Source: Cocleimonas flava
GTDB taxonomy: Bacteria; Pseudomonadota; Gammaproteobacteria; Thiotrichales; Thiotrichaceae
Assembly (NCBI RefSeq): GCF_004339015.1
Contig: NZ_SMFQ01000003.1
Coordinates: 1,054,001-1,118,000 of the forward strand
Reading direction: 5' to 3'
Length of the DNA: 64,000 nucleotides
This document shows, in pieces, positions 16,769-25,448 of this stretch. The notes beneath the pieces were generated by a model. That model saw nothing but the letters and a program-made list of their open reading frames with translations. It had not been told where the DNA came from and searched no databases. The translations under genes were made by a program, and so were the position numbers. How positions within the stretch are numbered: the first letter of the stretch is position 1; the number at the start of each line of letters is the position of its first letter.

Positions 16769-17866
16769 ATGCCATTAGTCGAACATAGTAAATTACCCAC
16801 GTTTCAACGCCTTCGCGATGAAGGACAAGTTGTACTGCGCCCCGGACAAGCATCTAAACAGGATATCCGCGCACTGCATATTGGTATTTTAAACATGATG
16901 CCTGATACGGCTATGCAGGCGACTGAACGTCAATTTTATCGTTTGATTGGTGAGAGCAACCCAATCGCACAATTTCATGTTCATCCATTTAGTTTGCCCG
17001 TTTTCGAACGAGGCAAAAAAGCACAAAAACACATTGATAAATACTACAACACCTTCGAAGAAATCAAAGAAGCGGGTATTGATGCACTGATCATAACCGG
17101 CGCAAATGTCTCTCAACCCAAGCTTCCACTAGAACCTTTTTGGGAGCCACTGAGCGAAGTATTTCAATGGGCGCATGAAAATGTAACATCGACACTATGC
17201 TCGTGTTTGGCAACCCATGCCGCGCTCGAACTGCAATACAATCAGGCTCGTTATGGTTTGGGTTATAAGCGCTGGGGTGTATTTAGTCATCGCGTTACAG
17301 ACAAAAATCATCCTTTGGTTAAGGGCATTAATACGCGTTTTGATGTGCCTCATTCACGCTTTAACCAAATCGACCGCTCTCAGTTTGAAGCGGCTGGTTT
17401 ACATGTTCTGGCTGAAAGCAAAGAAGCCGGCGTACAAATGGCGGTTAGCCCGGATGGGTTCCGTACCGTCTATTTTCAGGGACACCCTGAATACGACAGC
17501 ATTAGCTTATTGAAAGAATACAAACGTGAAGTCGGTCGTTTTGCTGAAGCAATGCGAGCAGGAGAACAGCTGGATTATCCCCCTTTTCCGCTGAATGTTT
17601 TTGACATCCACACGCAGGCGATATTGAATGAATTTCGTTATCGCTTGATTGAATCGATCAATAATAACAAGGAATTACCTGCTTTTCCTGAAGCATTAAT
17701 ACTCGATCATATTGATAATAGCTGGCACGATACTGCTGCGGCTATCCTCGCTAACTGGATGGGTTTGGTGTATCAGGTGACAAATGTCGATCGCAGATTG
17801 CCATTCATGGACAGTATCGATCCAGATAATCCGCTGTCACTTAAAAATATCTCTGACACTAAATAA
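16769..17866 (+). CDS. metA: Homoserine O-succinyltransferase/acetyltransferase (MetA type)
   Basis: MetA acylates homoserine in the first committed step of methionine synthesis. The 365 residues include LHIGILNMMPDTAMQATERQ broken as LHIGILNMMP at 36-45, ALIITGANV near 106-114, and the active-site region TLCSCLATHAAL. There the second Cys (about 146) aligns with the catalytic Cys of E. coli MetA. YFQGHPEYD supplies the His/Glu pair. It is about 55 residues longer than E. coli MetA, with an extra C-terminal segment. The acyl donor cannot be told from sequence alone. Confidence 0.9.
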   Translation: MPLVEHSKLPTFQRLRDEGQVVLRPGQASKQDIRALHIGILNMMPDTAMQATERQFYRLIGESNPIAQFHVHPFSLPVFERGKKAQKHIDKYYNTFEEIKEAGIDALIITGANVSQPKLPLEPFWEPLSEVFQWAHENVTSTLCSCLATHAALELQYNQARYGLGYKRWGVFSHRVTDKNHPLVKGINTRFDVPHSRFNQIDRSQFEAAGLHVLAESKEAGVQMAVSPDGFRTVYFQGHPEYDSISLLKEYKREVGRFAEAMRAGEQLDYPPFPLNVFDIHTQAILNEFRYRLIESINNNKELPAFPEALILDHIDNSWHDTAAAILANWMGLVYQVTNVDRRLPFMDSIDPDNPLSLKNISDTK

Positions 17867-17985
17867 TCTATAGGCTACGCTTTATTCTTTAGCCTTTTCG
17901 AACCTAATTTTCATATCTATCTGCCTATCGTTTTTCTGTATTTTCTGGATTACATTTTGCACCTAGTTTTATAAGAGTAATTGTT

Positions 17986-19188
17986 GTGAACGCTGTACCT
18001 TTTAAAGCAAACCATACCGCCAAATGGCACTTGATCATTCTCGTCTCTTTAATGTCCATGGTTGGCCCCTTTAGTATCGATACCTACCTGCCTGCTTTTG
18101 AAAGCATGGAAGCTGATTTAGGTGTAAACAGGATTTTGATGACCAAAACCCTGGGCGCTTATCTGATGGCTTTTGGTGCTTCGACATTGGTTTGGGGTGC
18201 AATCACCGACTGGATTGGGCGCAAACCGGTGATGATTATTTCACTCGGTAGTTACTTTATTTCATCAGCAGCTTGCGCATTAGCCAGTGATTTCGACCAT
18301 TTATTATGGTTAAGAGTATTTCAAGGCTTAGGGGTTGGCGGCGCACTTATCGCTGGTCGTGCCATGGTACGCGATGTACTTGATACCAAAGATGCACAAA
18401 AGGCGATGGCCTATGTGATGATGTTATTTTCTGCCGCGCCTGCACTCGCACCAGTAATTGGTGGGTGGCTGCACGATTTCTTTGGCTGGCGTTCTATATT
18501 CTGGTTTCTAGCCATTTACGGCATTGTGGTAATGGCTTATGCCGTGATAGTTGCGCGCGAATCTCTGCCTCATGAAAACAGAAGCTCAATACGAATTCAG
18601 GAAGTTAGCCGTGTTTATTTAAGAACTTTACAAAGCCCTCGCTATTTACGTTTGGTTTTTATTCTCGCGTTTGCCTTCGCTAGCTTCTTTGTGTTTATTG
18701 CCGGAGCACCGACACTATTATTTGATGTATTAGGCTTAGAAGCGAGCAGTTTTTACGTGTTGTTTGTGCCGATGGTTTCAGGAATTATGCTCGGCGCGGT
18801 AGTGTCCAATCGTCTGATTCACTTTTTAAGCTCAATACAAATACTGACTATTTTCATTACCTTGATGCTGGCAATATCCATTTTTAACTGGAGTTTAAAT
18901 TACTTCGCTGAGATATCCATAGTGCGCGTGATCGCCCCTCTCGCGCTGTATTCATTCGGTCTTGCCGTCATCATGCCTGTTTTAACCATCGAAATTATCA
19001 ATTGTTTTCCAAATAATCGTGGCTCTGCAACCGCAATGCAGAGTTTTATTCAAATGGTTTTCAATGGTATTACCGCGAGCTTTATCGTCGCCAGTCTGGG
19101 AACAGTACTGAGCAACTTTATTATCACGCAAATCGTATTAATACTGGCTGCGGTGGCGCTCTGGTTGTACGAACTCAGAGTGAGATAA
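17986..19188 (+). CDS. Bcr/CflA-family drug efflux MFS transporter
   Basis: This 400-residue major facilitator has about 12 membrane segments. The Bcr/CflA hallmarks are MVGPFSIDTYLPAF near 25-38, WGAITDWIGRKPVMI near 69-83, and FQGLGVGGALIAGRAMVRD near 112-130. It probably exports drugs or other small molecules by proton antiport. The GTG start at 17986 has only a weak ribosome site (AAGAG). It follows metA by 119 nt and probably has its own promoter. Confidence 0.9.
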   Translation: MNAVPFKANHTAKWHLIILVSLMSMVGPFSIDTYLPAFESMEADLGVNRILMTKTLGAYLMAFGASTLVWGAITDWIGRKPVMIISLGSYFISSAACALASDFDHLLWLRVFQGLGVGGALIAGRAMVRDVLDTKDAQKAMAYVMMLFSAAPALAPVIGGWLHDFFGWRSIFWFLAIYGIVVMAYAVIVARESLPHENRSSIRIQEVSRVYLRTLQSPRYLRLVFILAFAFASFFVFIAGAPTLLFDVLGLEASSFYVLFVPMVSGIMLGAVVSNRLIHFLSSIQILTIFITLMLAISIFNWSLNYFAEISIVRVIAPLALYSFGLAVIMPVLTIEIINCFPNNRGSATAMQSFIQMVFNGITASFIVASLGTVLSNFIITQIVLILAAVALWLYELRVR

Positions 19189-19364
19189 CATCGAACATGA
19201 CACCTCACGTTTGAATGATAACTCGTTTTTCAATCGTTAAAACGTAAATTGAAAACATACGGAGTTAGTCACTTTGCTTTCATTCATTGTCATCTTAAAA
19301 TAATCAAAAATTTCATTTCCAGTTCACAAAATTTTTACAGTCATCAGCATACTCTGCGTAGGCG

Positions 19365-19380
19365 GTACGAAGATTCGTAC
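19365..19380. promoter_or_regulatory. Inverted repeat upstream of the fasciclin gene
   Basis: GTACGAAGATTCGTAC is two 7-bp arms around GA. It lies 24 nt before the chosen start codon, close enough to be an operator or a 5'-UTR hairpin. Confidence 0.45.
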
Positions 19381-19404
19381 ACTAACTATACGGAGATACA
19401 TGAA

Positions 19405-20046
19405 ATGAAAAACAAGTTAAAGTCAGGTTCAAAATCAAAGATAAATGCCAAACTATTAACAGCAGCAATTGCGACCCTATTTGTATCCGTGCCAATGATG
19501 GCATCAGCGAGTGATTGTGACTATTCGAAAAAAATGAAGTCTGCACAATCCAAGCAACATTCGATGCAAGGACAATACAACCACGCAGTAAATAAAAGCC
19601 CAATGGCTCAAGGTAGTTTTATTAAAGTCGGTGCACACAGCCCAAAAGCAGACATTGTTGATACTGCAGTTAAAGCAGGAAGCTTTAACACCTTAGTTAC
19701 AGCGGTTAAGGCAGCTGGATTGGTAGACACGCTTAAAGGTAAAGGACCATTTACGGTCTTCGCCCCAACCGATGAAGCCTTTGCAAAAATACCAGCAGAC
19801 GTACTGAATGGCTTACTCGCAGACAAAGAGGCATTAAGAAAAATGCTGCTTTATCACGTAGTCGCCGGAAAGGTAACAGCCGACCAAGTAGTTAAAGTGA
19901 AATCAGCGGCAACTGTTCAAGGTTCAGATGTGATGGTTGATGCGTCTAATGGCGTTATGATCAACAACGCGAAAGTAGTCAAAACCGACATCATGACGAG
20001 TAATGGTGTAATTCACGTCATTGACACGGTATTAATGCCAAAATAA
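19405..20046 (+). CDS. Secreted fasciclin (FAS1) domain protein
   Basis: From the ATG at 19405 (GGAG 9 nt upstream) the protein has 213 residues. A signal peptide ends near MMASASDC, a linker follows, and one FAS1 domain covers about residues 75-213. Its two conserved blocks are [17 protein letters not shown] and [10 protein letters not shown], closing with [16 protein letters not shown]1 domains mediate adhesion or matrix contacts. The open frame extends 52 codons further upstream, but that part is not protein-like. Confidence 0.92.
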   Translation: MKNKLKSGSKSKINAKLLTAAIATLFVSVPMMASASDCDYSKKMKSAQSKQHSMQGQYNHAVNKSPMAQGSFIKVGAHSPKADIVDTAVKAGSFNTLVTAVKAAGLVDTLKGKGPFTVFAPTDEAFAKIPADVLNGLLADKEALRKMLLYHVVAGKVTADQVVKVKSAATVQGSDVMVDASNGVMINNAKVVKTDIMTSNGVIHVIDTVLMPK

Positions 20047-20066
20047 AACGCATCAAGCTCTACACA

Positions 20067-20106
20067 AAAGGCTCTCTTGAATTTATTTCTCGAGGGCCTT
20101 TTTTAT
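20067..20106 (+). terminator. Rho-independent terminator after the fasciclin gene
   Basis: AAGGCTCTC pairs with GAGGGCCTT across a loop of about 15 nt, followed by a T-run at 20099-20104. It starts 20 nt past the stop codon. Confidence 0.8.
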
Positions 20107-20115
20107 GAGAGTAAT

Positions 20116-20976
20116 TTAACAGCGACTATCCTTAAAGTTCATCCAGCCTAAACCTTCATTTGTAGTCGCTCTTGGGCGATATTCTGCACCTACATAACCC
20201 GTATATCCCAATTCATATAACCAGCTTAATAATCGGCCATAACACACTTCACCTTCATCGGGTTCGTGTCGTGATGGCACTGCGGCAATCTGAACATGTT
20301 GAATATATTCAAGATATTGCTCGAGTTTCTTCATCAAATTTCCTTGCGCGACTTGAATGTGATAACAATCGAACATGATTTTGATATTAGAACGACTTAA
20401 GCAGGCAACGGTTTCTACAGCCGTTTCAATATCTGAAAGATAATAGCCCGGTATATCCTGACGGTTTATAGGTTCTATCAATATACCGATGTCGTGATCA
20501 GCCGCGAGGTCTGCCGCGTAATTTAAGTTACTCAAATAGACATCAAAACAGGATTCCAAATAACCATTAGACACCCCCCCACTTTGGAGCACTTTTTCTG
20601 GTATCTTGCCCGACATCACATGGACGTGTTGTGCGTTTATCTGTGCAGCGTAATCAACAGCTTGCTTAATGTATTGACGAGCTTCGTTTTCTCTTTCTGG
20701 AATAGCGCATACGCCAAAGTCGCCTGCGCTAAGATCGCCTGGTAATGTATTTAAACTCAACATTGGCAAACCTGTCTCTTCCAAGGCTTGCTTGACGTCT
20801 TCTGCGGGAGTTTCAAACGGCCAGTGACATTCCACTGCATCAAAACCTGCGTTAGCAGCAGCATGAATACCTTCTACCAAGCTGAGTTCCTGCCAAAGAA
20901 AGCCAAGATTTGCTGATAGCTTATTGGAAGGATTAATGGACTGATTTATTGATTGATGTGTAGTTGTCTTAATCAA
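20116..20976 (-). CDS. Hydroxypyruvate isomerase-like TIM-barrel protein
   Basis: The 286 residues resemble Hyi of the xylose isomerase-like TIM barrel superfamily. Visible segments are SANLGFLWQELSLVEG near 21-36, GFDAVECHWPFE, INAQHVHVMSGKIPE, ILIEPINRQDIPGYYL, IKIMFDCYHIQ and HVQIAAVPSRHEPDEGEV. Hyi interconverts hydroxypyruvate and tartronate semialdehyde, but the true substrate is unproven. A copy of the dispersed element sits in frame and encodes EKVLQSGGV in a loop near residues 126-135. Confidence 0.8.
   Translation of the reverse strand: MIKTTTHQSINQSINPSNKLSANLGFLWQELSLVEGIHAAANAGFDAVECHWPFETPAEDVKQALEETGLPMLSLNTLPGDLSAGDFGVCAIPERENEARQYIKQAVDYAAQINAQHVHVMSGKIPEKVLQSGGVSNGYLESCFDVYLSNLNYAADLAADHDIGILIEPINRQDIPGYYLSDIETAVETVACLSRSNIKIMFDCYHIQVAQGNLMKKLEQYLEYIQHVQIAAVPSRHEPDEGEVCYGRLLSWLYELGYTGYVGAEYRPRATTNEGLGWMNFKDSRC
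20572..20597 (+). repeat. C6TACTT element inside the Hyi-like gene
   Basis: CACCCCCCCACTT, then TGGAGCAC and five T. It lies wholly inside the coding region and in the opposite direction to it. On the coding strand it reads KVLQSGGV without disturbing the frame. Confidence 0.85.
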
Positions 20977-20988
20977 GTGAGAATCCTA

Positions 20989-22209
20989 TTAACTTGTTTG
21001 TGTTTTCCATGGGTGACTCTTACCCAACTTTAATTTTAAAACGACACCAACTAATAACAACAATGATGCCCATGCAATAACCGCAGGAACCATATCGTGA
21101 CTGTGCGAAATCTGCCCCTGAACATCAATGTTAAACGCTGAAATGAGGTAATCAACAAGAAATCCTGTGATTAAAGCAACAATCGTTACCCCAGATAAAT
21201 AAGCAATCAATGAGCGTCTACCCAGCTCTTTGCCAATTACGCCAAGCGTTGAGATATTGGTCGCCGGACCCGCCATTAAAAACACCATCGCTGTACCCGG
21301 AGAAACTCCTGCAAGCAACAAACCTGCTGCGATAGGTGTCGAAGCGGTTGCACACACGTACATCGGAATGCCGACGACTAGCATCAACAACATTGCAGGT
21401 AAGCCACTTCCCCATTCTGCGAGGAAAGTTACCGGCACAAAGGTTTGTACCAGCGCCGCAAATACCAAACCAATCACCAACCAGAACAACACCTTATCAA
21501 ACAGTTCTGTAAATGAGTAAACAACACCATTCCACGCTTTGTGTATAAAACTGTCTGGATGAGATTCCATGGGGATCTCATTAGAAGATCCATTTGATGA
21601 ATCACAGCATGACTTTATTTCTTTTGGCGGTTTTGAAGCTTCATCGCTACTGCTACAACATGAAGTTGTTTTTTCTACAGGTTTAGATACTGCCTCGCTG
21701 CCACCGCAACATGACACTTTTGCAACTACCTTTTCTGATTTTTCTGATCCACAACAGCTAGCTTCCGCTGAACTCGTAGTAGCGATAGAAGCCGCCATAT
21801 GAGATTCGTTTTCTTCTGCCTTACCCACCAAAAGACCCGCTGTGATAGCTGATATTATCGCTGCTATAGGTCTGACAATTGCCATAAATGGGCCCAGTAA
21901 AGCGTAAGAAACACTCACTGAATCGATCCCTGTTTCAGGTGTTGCAACCAAAAAAGAAACGGTTGCCGATTTTGAAGCACCTGCACGACGTAATCCCAAT
22001 GCAGCAGGAATGACACCACAAGAACACAATGGCAATGGCGCACCAAACAACGCTGCTTTGACGATCGATGGCGCACTATTTCCACTCAGATGCTTTTGCA
22101 ATAAAGATGTCGGTATCAGCGCTTTAATCAAGCCACCAATCACTAAACCCAAAACTAACCACGGGGCTGCTTCTAAGCATAATTCTAATAAATTGTTTAA
22201 AAATTCCAT
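20989..22209 (-). CDS. SO_0444-type Cu/Zn efflux permease
   Basis: This 406-residue permease has two membrane halves: PLPLCSCGVIPAALGLRRAG and SFLVATPETGIDSVSVSYAL early, VGIPMYVCATASTPIAAGLL late. Between them lies a Cys-rich cytosolic loop (about 145-210) with four CC pairs that probably bind metal. This is the build of the SO_0444 family, related to ArsP/DUF318 permeases. Its neighbour is a ZntR-like regulator ending 39 nt upstream on the same strand, so the pair is very likely a metal-induced efflux operon. Confidence 0.88.
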   Translation of the reverse strand: MEFLNNLLELCLEAAPWLVLGLVIGGLIKALIPTSLLQKHLSGNSAPSIVKAALFGAPLPLCSCGVIPAALGLRRAGASKSATVSFLVATPETGIDSVSVSYALLGPFMAIVRPIAAIISAITAGLLVGKAEENESHMAASIATTSSAEASCCGSEKSEKVVAKVSCCGGSEAVSKPVEKTTSCCSSSDEASKPPKEIKSCCDSSNGSSNEIPMESHPDSFIHKAWNGVVYSFTELFDKVLFWLVIGLVFAALVQTFVPVTFLAEWGSGLPAMLLMLVVGIPMYVCATASTPIAAGLLLAGVSPGTAMVFLMAGPATNISTLGVIGKELGRRSLIAYLSGVTIVALITGFLVDYLISAFNIDVQGQISHSHDMVPAVIAWASLLLLVGVVLKLKLGKSHPWKTQTS

Positions 22210-22248
22210 AACCTATCCTTGTTCCTCAAACTAAGCTTAAGCAAAACG

Positions 22249-22653
22249 TTAGTCGTCGGTATTGTCTAATGCGTTTAAAATCGTACACGAGGTTGCAGGT
22301 TCTGCCCCACCACAACACGCATCAGTAATTTTATGTAATGCATCACGCATTTTATTTAACTCATTGATTTTACTTTCTATCTGCTCTAGTTTTTGCTCTG
22401 CGATAGTTTTAACTTCAGAACAACTATGTTGATCCCTTTCGACACGCAAAGTGAGTAACTCTGAAATCTCATTCAATGAGAAACCCACTGACTTCGCCTG
22501 TTGGATAAAGTGCAACTGCTTGAGAGATTCCTGATCGTATTCACGATAACCCGACTCGGTTCTTCCTACAGGCGCTATCAAACCCTGCTTCTCATAGAAA
22601 CGTAGTGTCTCAACTTGAAACCCTGTGTTTTTCGAAAGCTCACCAATTCGCAT
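22249..22653 (-). CDS. MerR-family metal-responsive regulator (ZntR-like)
   Basis: The 134 residues have the MerR helix-turn-helix (MRIGELSKNTGFQVETLRFY), a coiled dimerisation helix and a C-terminal metal loop. Cys in QHSCSEVK, the pair in DACCGGAEP and Cys in TSCTIL match the Zn ligand pattern of ZntR. It probably activates its own operon with the downstream permease, through the promoter at 22685-22716. Zn2+ is the likeliest inducer; Cu or Cd cannot be excluded. Confidence 0.9.
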   Translation of the reverse strand: MRIGELSKNTGFQVETLRFYEKQGLIAPVGRTESGYREYDQESLKQLHFIQQAKSVGFSLNEISELLTLRVERDQHSCSEVKTIAEQKLEQIESKINELNKMRDALHKITDACCGGAEPATSCTILNALDNTDD

Positions 22654-22684
22654 TTTAATAACCTTAATTACTATTTATGTTTTT

Positions 22685-22716
22685 AGTATAAACCCTAAAG
22701 TCTACTTTAGGGTCAA
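22685..22716 (-). promoter_or_regulatory. MerR-type promoter with 20-bp spacer and operator dyad
   Basis: On the minus strand, -35 TTGACC (22711-22716) and -10 TATACT (22685-22690) are 20 bp apart. The long spacer is filled by the dyad ACCCTAAAG-4 nt-CTTTAGGGT (22692-22713). This is the classical layout of promoters untwisted by MerR-family activators. Confidence 0.88.
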
Positions 22717-22888
22717 GCGTAGACTTGAAATAAGCATTTATTAGATACAGATCAATTTACTGCATGGAATTCAATTAGTAATTCCCCTATCGAATAAGTG
22801 CAGCCACATACAATTAGCTTAAATATTTGGAGAAAAACAGATGGTTTGGGATGTTAACTTAGGATGAGATATAGTTTTTTTTACTATC

Positions 22889-22916
22889 AAAAAACGGGCT
22901 GAAAGGTGGGGGGGTG
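22889..22916 (-). repeat. C6TACTT element, variant
   Basis: Read on the minus strand: CACCCCCCCACCTTT, then CAGCCCG and six T. It lies between two minus-strand genes, so it could follow the binding-protein gene. Confidence 0.7.
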
Positions 22917-23007
22917 CCTTTTTCATTCAGAATAATAGCTCGTTTGAATGAGTCATTAGAACAGACTCTATATTCAACGTTCTAAAGTCATTTACTAAAA
23001 TCAAATA

Positions 23008-23730
23008 TTACAAATAGTTTTCAACGAGTTCTTTATAAAGTTCAATATCACTCTCATAAACGGCAGATTCATATTTTTCGACAAAATCAGAATCAACGAA
23101 GGGGGAAAAAACCGTGAATATTTGTATGGGTGGTTCAGGCAAATTAAGCACCTTGAATTTATCCTCCATACCCAGTTTGGTTATTTCACTGGTGAGTGAG
23201 ATATAACAGGGTAAATAGACCGCATCTAAACGGTTAAACGCTAATTTTTGAAGGTTCTTTCCTGGCGACTCTACGCCCGGCAAAGGTTCTAGATCAACCG
23301 CATTTCTGGTTAACATCGGGGAGACAAAAGAATTCTGGATAGTACCAATCTTGAATCCTGTTAAATCAGCTTCTGATGACACCTGATTTAATGCAGAGGA
23401 TGAATTTACCACTATGCCTGATTTGATTTCTGAATATGGGAGTTTGGGGTATTGAAAGATTAATTCTCTTTTTGGATTTTTTGCCAAAAACAGAGCAGCA
23501 TCCAGTGACGCCTCTTCCAGACGTTGCACTAAGCGGCTTAATGGATACTCTTCAAACACATAGTCTGTCAGGCCCATACGCTTTGCGACGATTTTGAAAT
23601 AATCAATGGCTGCGCCTTTCGGCTCGTGATTTTCATCCAGAAACATATGTGGATGTAAATTAACAATACCAAGCTTTAATGTCTCCGCCTGAAGACTTGT
23701 CGATAGCACCAAAGACAAACCGAATAACAA
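23008..23730 (-). CDS. Periplasmic solute-binding-like protein, start uncertain
   Basis: The protein resembles family 3 periplasmic binding proteins. It has a hydrophobic leader ending LQAE, then LKLGIVNLHPHMFLDENHEP, GAAIDYFKIVAKRMGL, LDAALFLAKNPKRE and FKIGTIQNSFVSP. At about 240 residues it fits a stand-alone binding or sensory protein. The only available start here is TTG with no ribosome site. The same frame stays open, without ATG or GTG, back to about 23907 and adds a basic YKLPRLFLTLITR stretch that would complete a normal signal peptide. The true start may have been lost. Confidence 0.65.
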   Translation of the reverse strand: MLFGLSLVLSTSLQAETLKLGIVNLHPHMFLDENHEPKGAAIDYFKIVAKRMGLTDYVFEEYPLSRLVQRLEEASLDAALFLAKNPKRELIFQYPKLPYSEIKSGIVVNSSSALNQVSSEADLTGFKIGTIQNSFVSPMLTRNAVDLEPLPGVESPGKNLQKLAFNRLDAVYLPCYISLTSEITKLGMEDKFKVLNLPEPPIQIFTVFSPFVDSDFVEKYESAVYESDIELYKELVENYL

Positions 23731-24445
23731 ACGTGTAATAAGCGTTAAAAATAATCGCGGTAATTTATAGGCAACAGCTGAAATATCGACAGATTCTCTG
23801 CGGATTAATTTTGTGGAATAGTTGTACAGATTGATAAAAACACCCTCTCCTAGTAGCTTAAAATAACTTTTAAAATTGAGGCTTAGATGTGCTTTTTTGG
23901 GCCATAGTTAAATGTAAGCGATAATATTTTTTATTTTCTCCCACTTATTATTATTTTTATTATTTTGTGAAGAAGTTATACCTATCACAATCGACTTTAT
24001 AAAACGCCTTGTTTATATGGCTCCTTATAAAATGACATCATACTGATAGACATACAGTTTATACCTATTCACTATACTAGAAATATAATTGCAGACAAAT
24101 TATTTTTATTTATCATGAGCTTTATTAATTTAATTAATTGATTGTCAATAAAACCTCTTGTAAATCATAAATCGTTAGCGAGAATCTGATTTCTATTCAG
24201 AGACTCTCTTCATTCACAACGCTTTTTACGACGCTTTTTACAAGACTGTTTGCATTTTCAATATTCTCTGATCAAACCGTAAATTACCGTTAGTCAATCA
24301 AATTGGTATGAACTTCATATAAAGATTCTAATACCAACGTTAAGTAATGCCAGACGGTTTAGCGTTTTTAACCTACACTTATGGCGTTTAAAATTGTTAT
24401 GGGCAAACATTCATTCCGCCCCACATATATTCAAAGGAGAACAAA
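23731..24445. other. 715-nt gene-free, AT-rich stretch
   Basis: The first 180 nt continue the open frame of the binding protein without a start codon. Further on are two direct copies of ACGCTTTTTACR at 24219-24242. I see no gene or clear promoter beyond the ribosome site AAAGGAG before 24446. Confidence 0.5.
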
Positions 24446-25363
24446 ATGGACGCTATTGATACGATTAAGATATTAGGTAGTCTTCTTGGCAACGGTGCAT
24501 TATCAAAAGGCTCAGGAGGAAATGTCTTAGGCAGTATCCTTGGTTCAGCGTTAGGTGGAGCACAAAACCAGCAAACACAGGGCGGCGGCGCACTAGGTGA
24601 TATTCTGGGTGGTCTAATTGGTGGAAACCAACGCACTACTAGCGGCGGCGGTATGGCTGATATTCTGGGTGGTTTACTCGGTGGTCAACAACAGCAACAA
24701 CAAGGCGGTGGTCTTGGTGATTTATTAGGAAGTCTAACTGGTGGTGGACAAAGTGGCGGCGGACTAGGAGACTTACTAGGCAGCTTGGCAGGTAGTCGCC
24801 AACAGCAGGCACCACAAAGCGGTGGCATGGGCGATTTACTTGGTGGATTACTCGGCGGCGGTCAAAGCGGTGGCATGGGTGGCGCTGGTGGACTAGGTGG
24901 TCTTCTTGGTGGAGCGCTCACTAAATACGCTCAAAACCAGAACAGCACTGCCCCTAACCCGGGTGTCGATGATAGTGACCTTTTGCCAATGGGTATTGAT
25001 CAACGAGAAGCAACAGATCAGGCAACCCTTATCATTCGTGCAATGATCAATGCAGCTAAGTCAGATGGTAGCATCGATGAAGCTGAGCAGGAAAAAGTGA
25101 TCAATAAATTGGGCGATGTGACTCAGGCAGAAGCTGACTTCGTACGTAATGAATTCCGTCAGCCACTTGATGCAGCAGCATTTGTACGTTCAATCCCACG
25201 TGGCATGGAACAACAAATCTACGCTGTATCGTTGATGGCGATTGATCTGGACCACAATAAAGAAGCTAAATATCTTGATGAATTAGCACGTGGTCTTAAT
25301 ATTCAACCTCAACTTGCTAATCAGATCCACGAGCAGTTAGGTGCTCCAAAGTTATATGCATAA
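24446..25363 (+). CDS. DUF533 (YebE-like, TerB fold) protein with Gly-rich repeats
   Basis: The C-terminal part (about 185-300) is a DUF533/TerB-like helical domain: ATLIIRAMINAAKSDGSIDEAEQ, split here at its core AAKSDGSIDE, then MAIDLDHNKEAKYLDELA. The N-terminal 160 residues are low-complexity, with recurring LGDLLGSLxGG and ILGGLLGG units separated by Gln-rich spacers. Such proteins may sit at the inner membrane, and their role is unknown. AAAGGAGAAC directly precedes the ATG. A strong terminator follows. Confidence 0.85.
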   Translation: MDAIDTIKILGSLLGNGALSKGSGGNVLGSILGSALGGAQNQQTQGGGALGDILGGLIGGNQRTTSGGGMADILGGLLGGQQQQQQGGGLGDLLGSLTGGGQSGGGLGDLLGSLAGSRQQQAPQSGGMGDLLGGLLGGGQSGGMGGAGGLGGLLGGALTKYAQNQNSTAPNPGVDDSDLLPMGIDQREATDQATLIIRAMINAAKSDGSIDEAEQEKVINKLGDVTQAEADFVRNEFRQPLDAAAFVRSIPRGMEQQIYAVSLMAIDLDHNKEAKYLDELARGLNIQPQLANQIHEQLGAPKLYA

Positions 25364-25392
25364 GCAAGTAGTGTATTCGTAAGAATTACTCA

Positions 25393-25428
25393 ACAAAAAA
25401 AAGCGACTCATCGAGTCGCTTTTTTTTG
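25393..25428. terminator. Bidirectional Rho-independent terminator
   Basis: GCGACTC-ATC-GAGTCGC is flanked by A-run and T-run of eight each. It sits between the convergent genes ending at 25363 and 25449, so it can serve both. Confidence 0.93.
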
Positions 25429-25448
25429 TTTGTGAATCAGCTAATTAA

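Larger units (their letters stand above)
22654..23007. other. Gene-free stretch with MerR promoter and one element
   Basis: It holds the MerR-type promoter (22685-22716) and a reversed C6TACTT element (22889-22916). I see nothing else. Confidence 0.6.

Noticed and set aside
19249-19404. N-terminal extension of the fasciclin protein
   Set aside because: The internal ATG at 19405 has GGAG at the right distance and is followed by a proper signal peptide.
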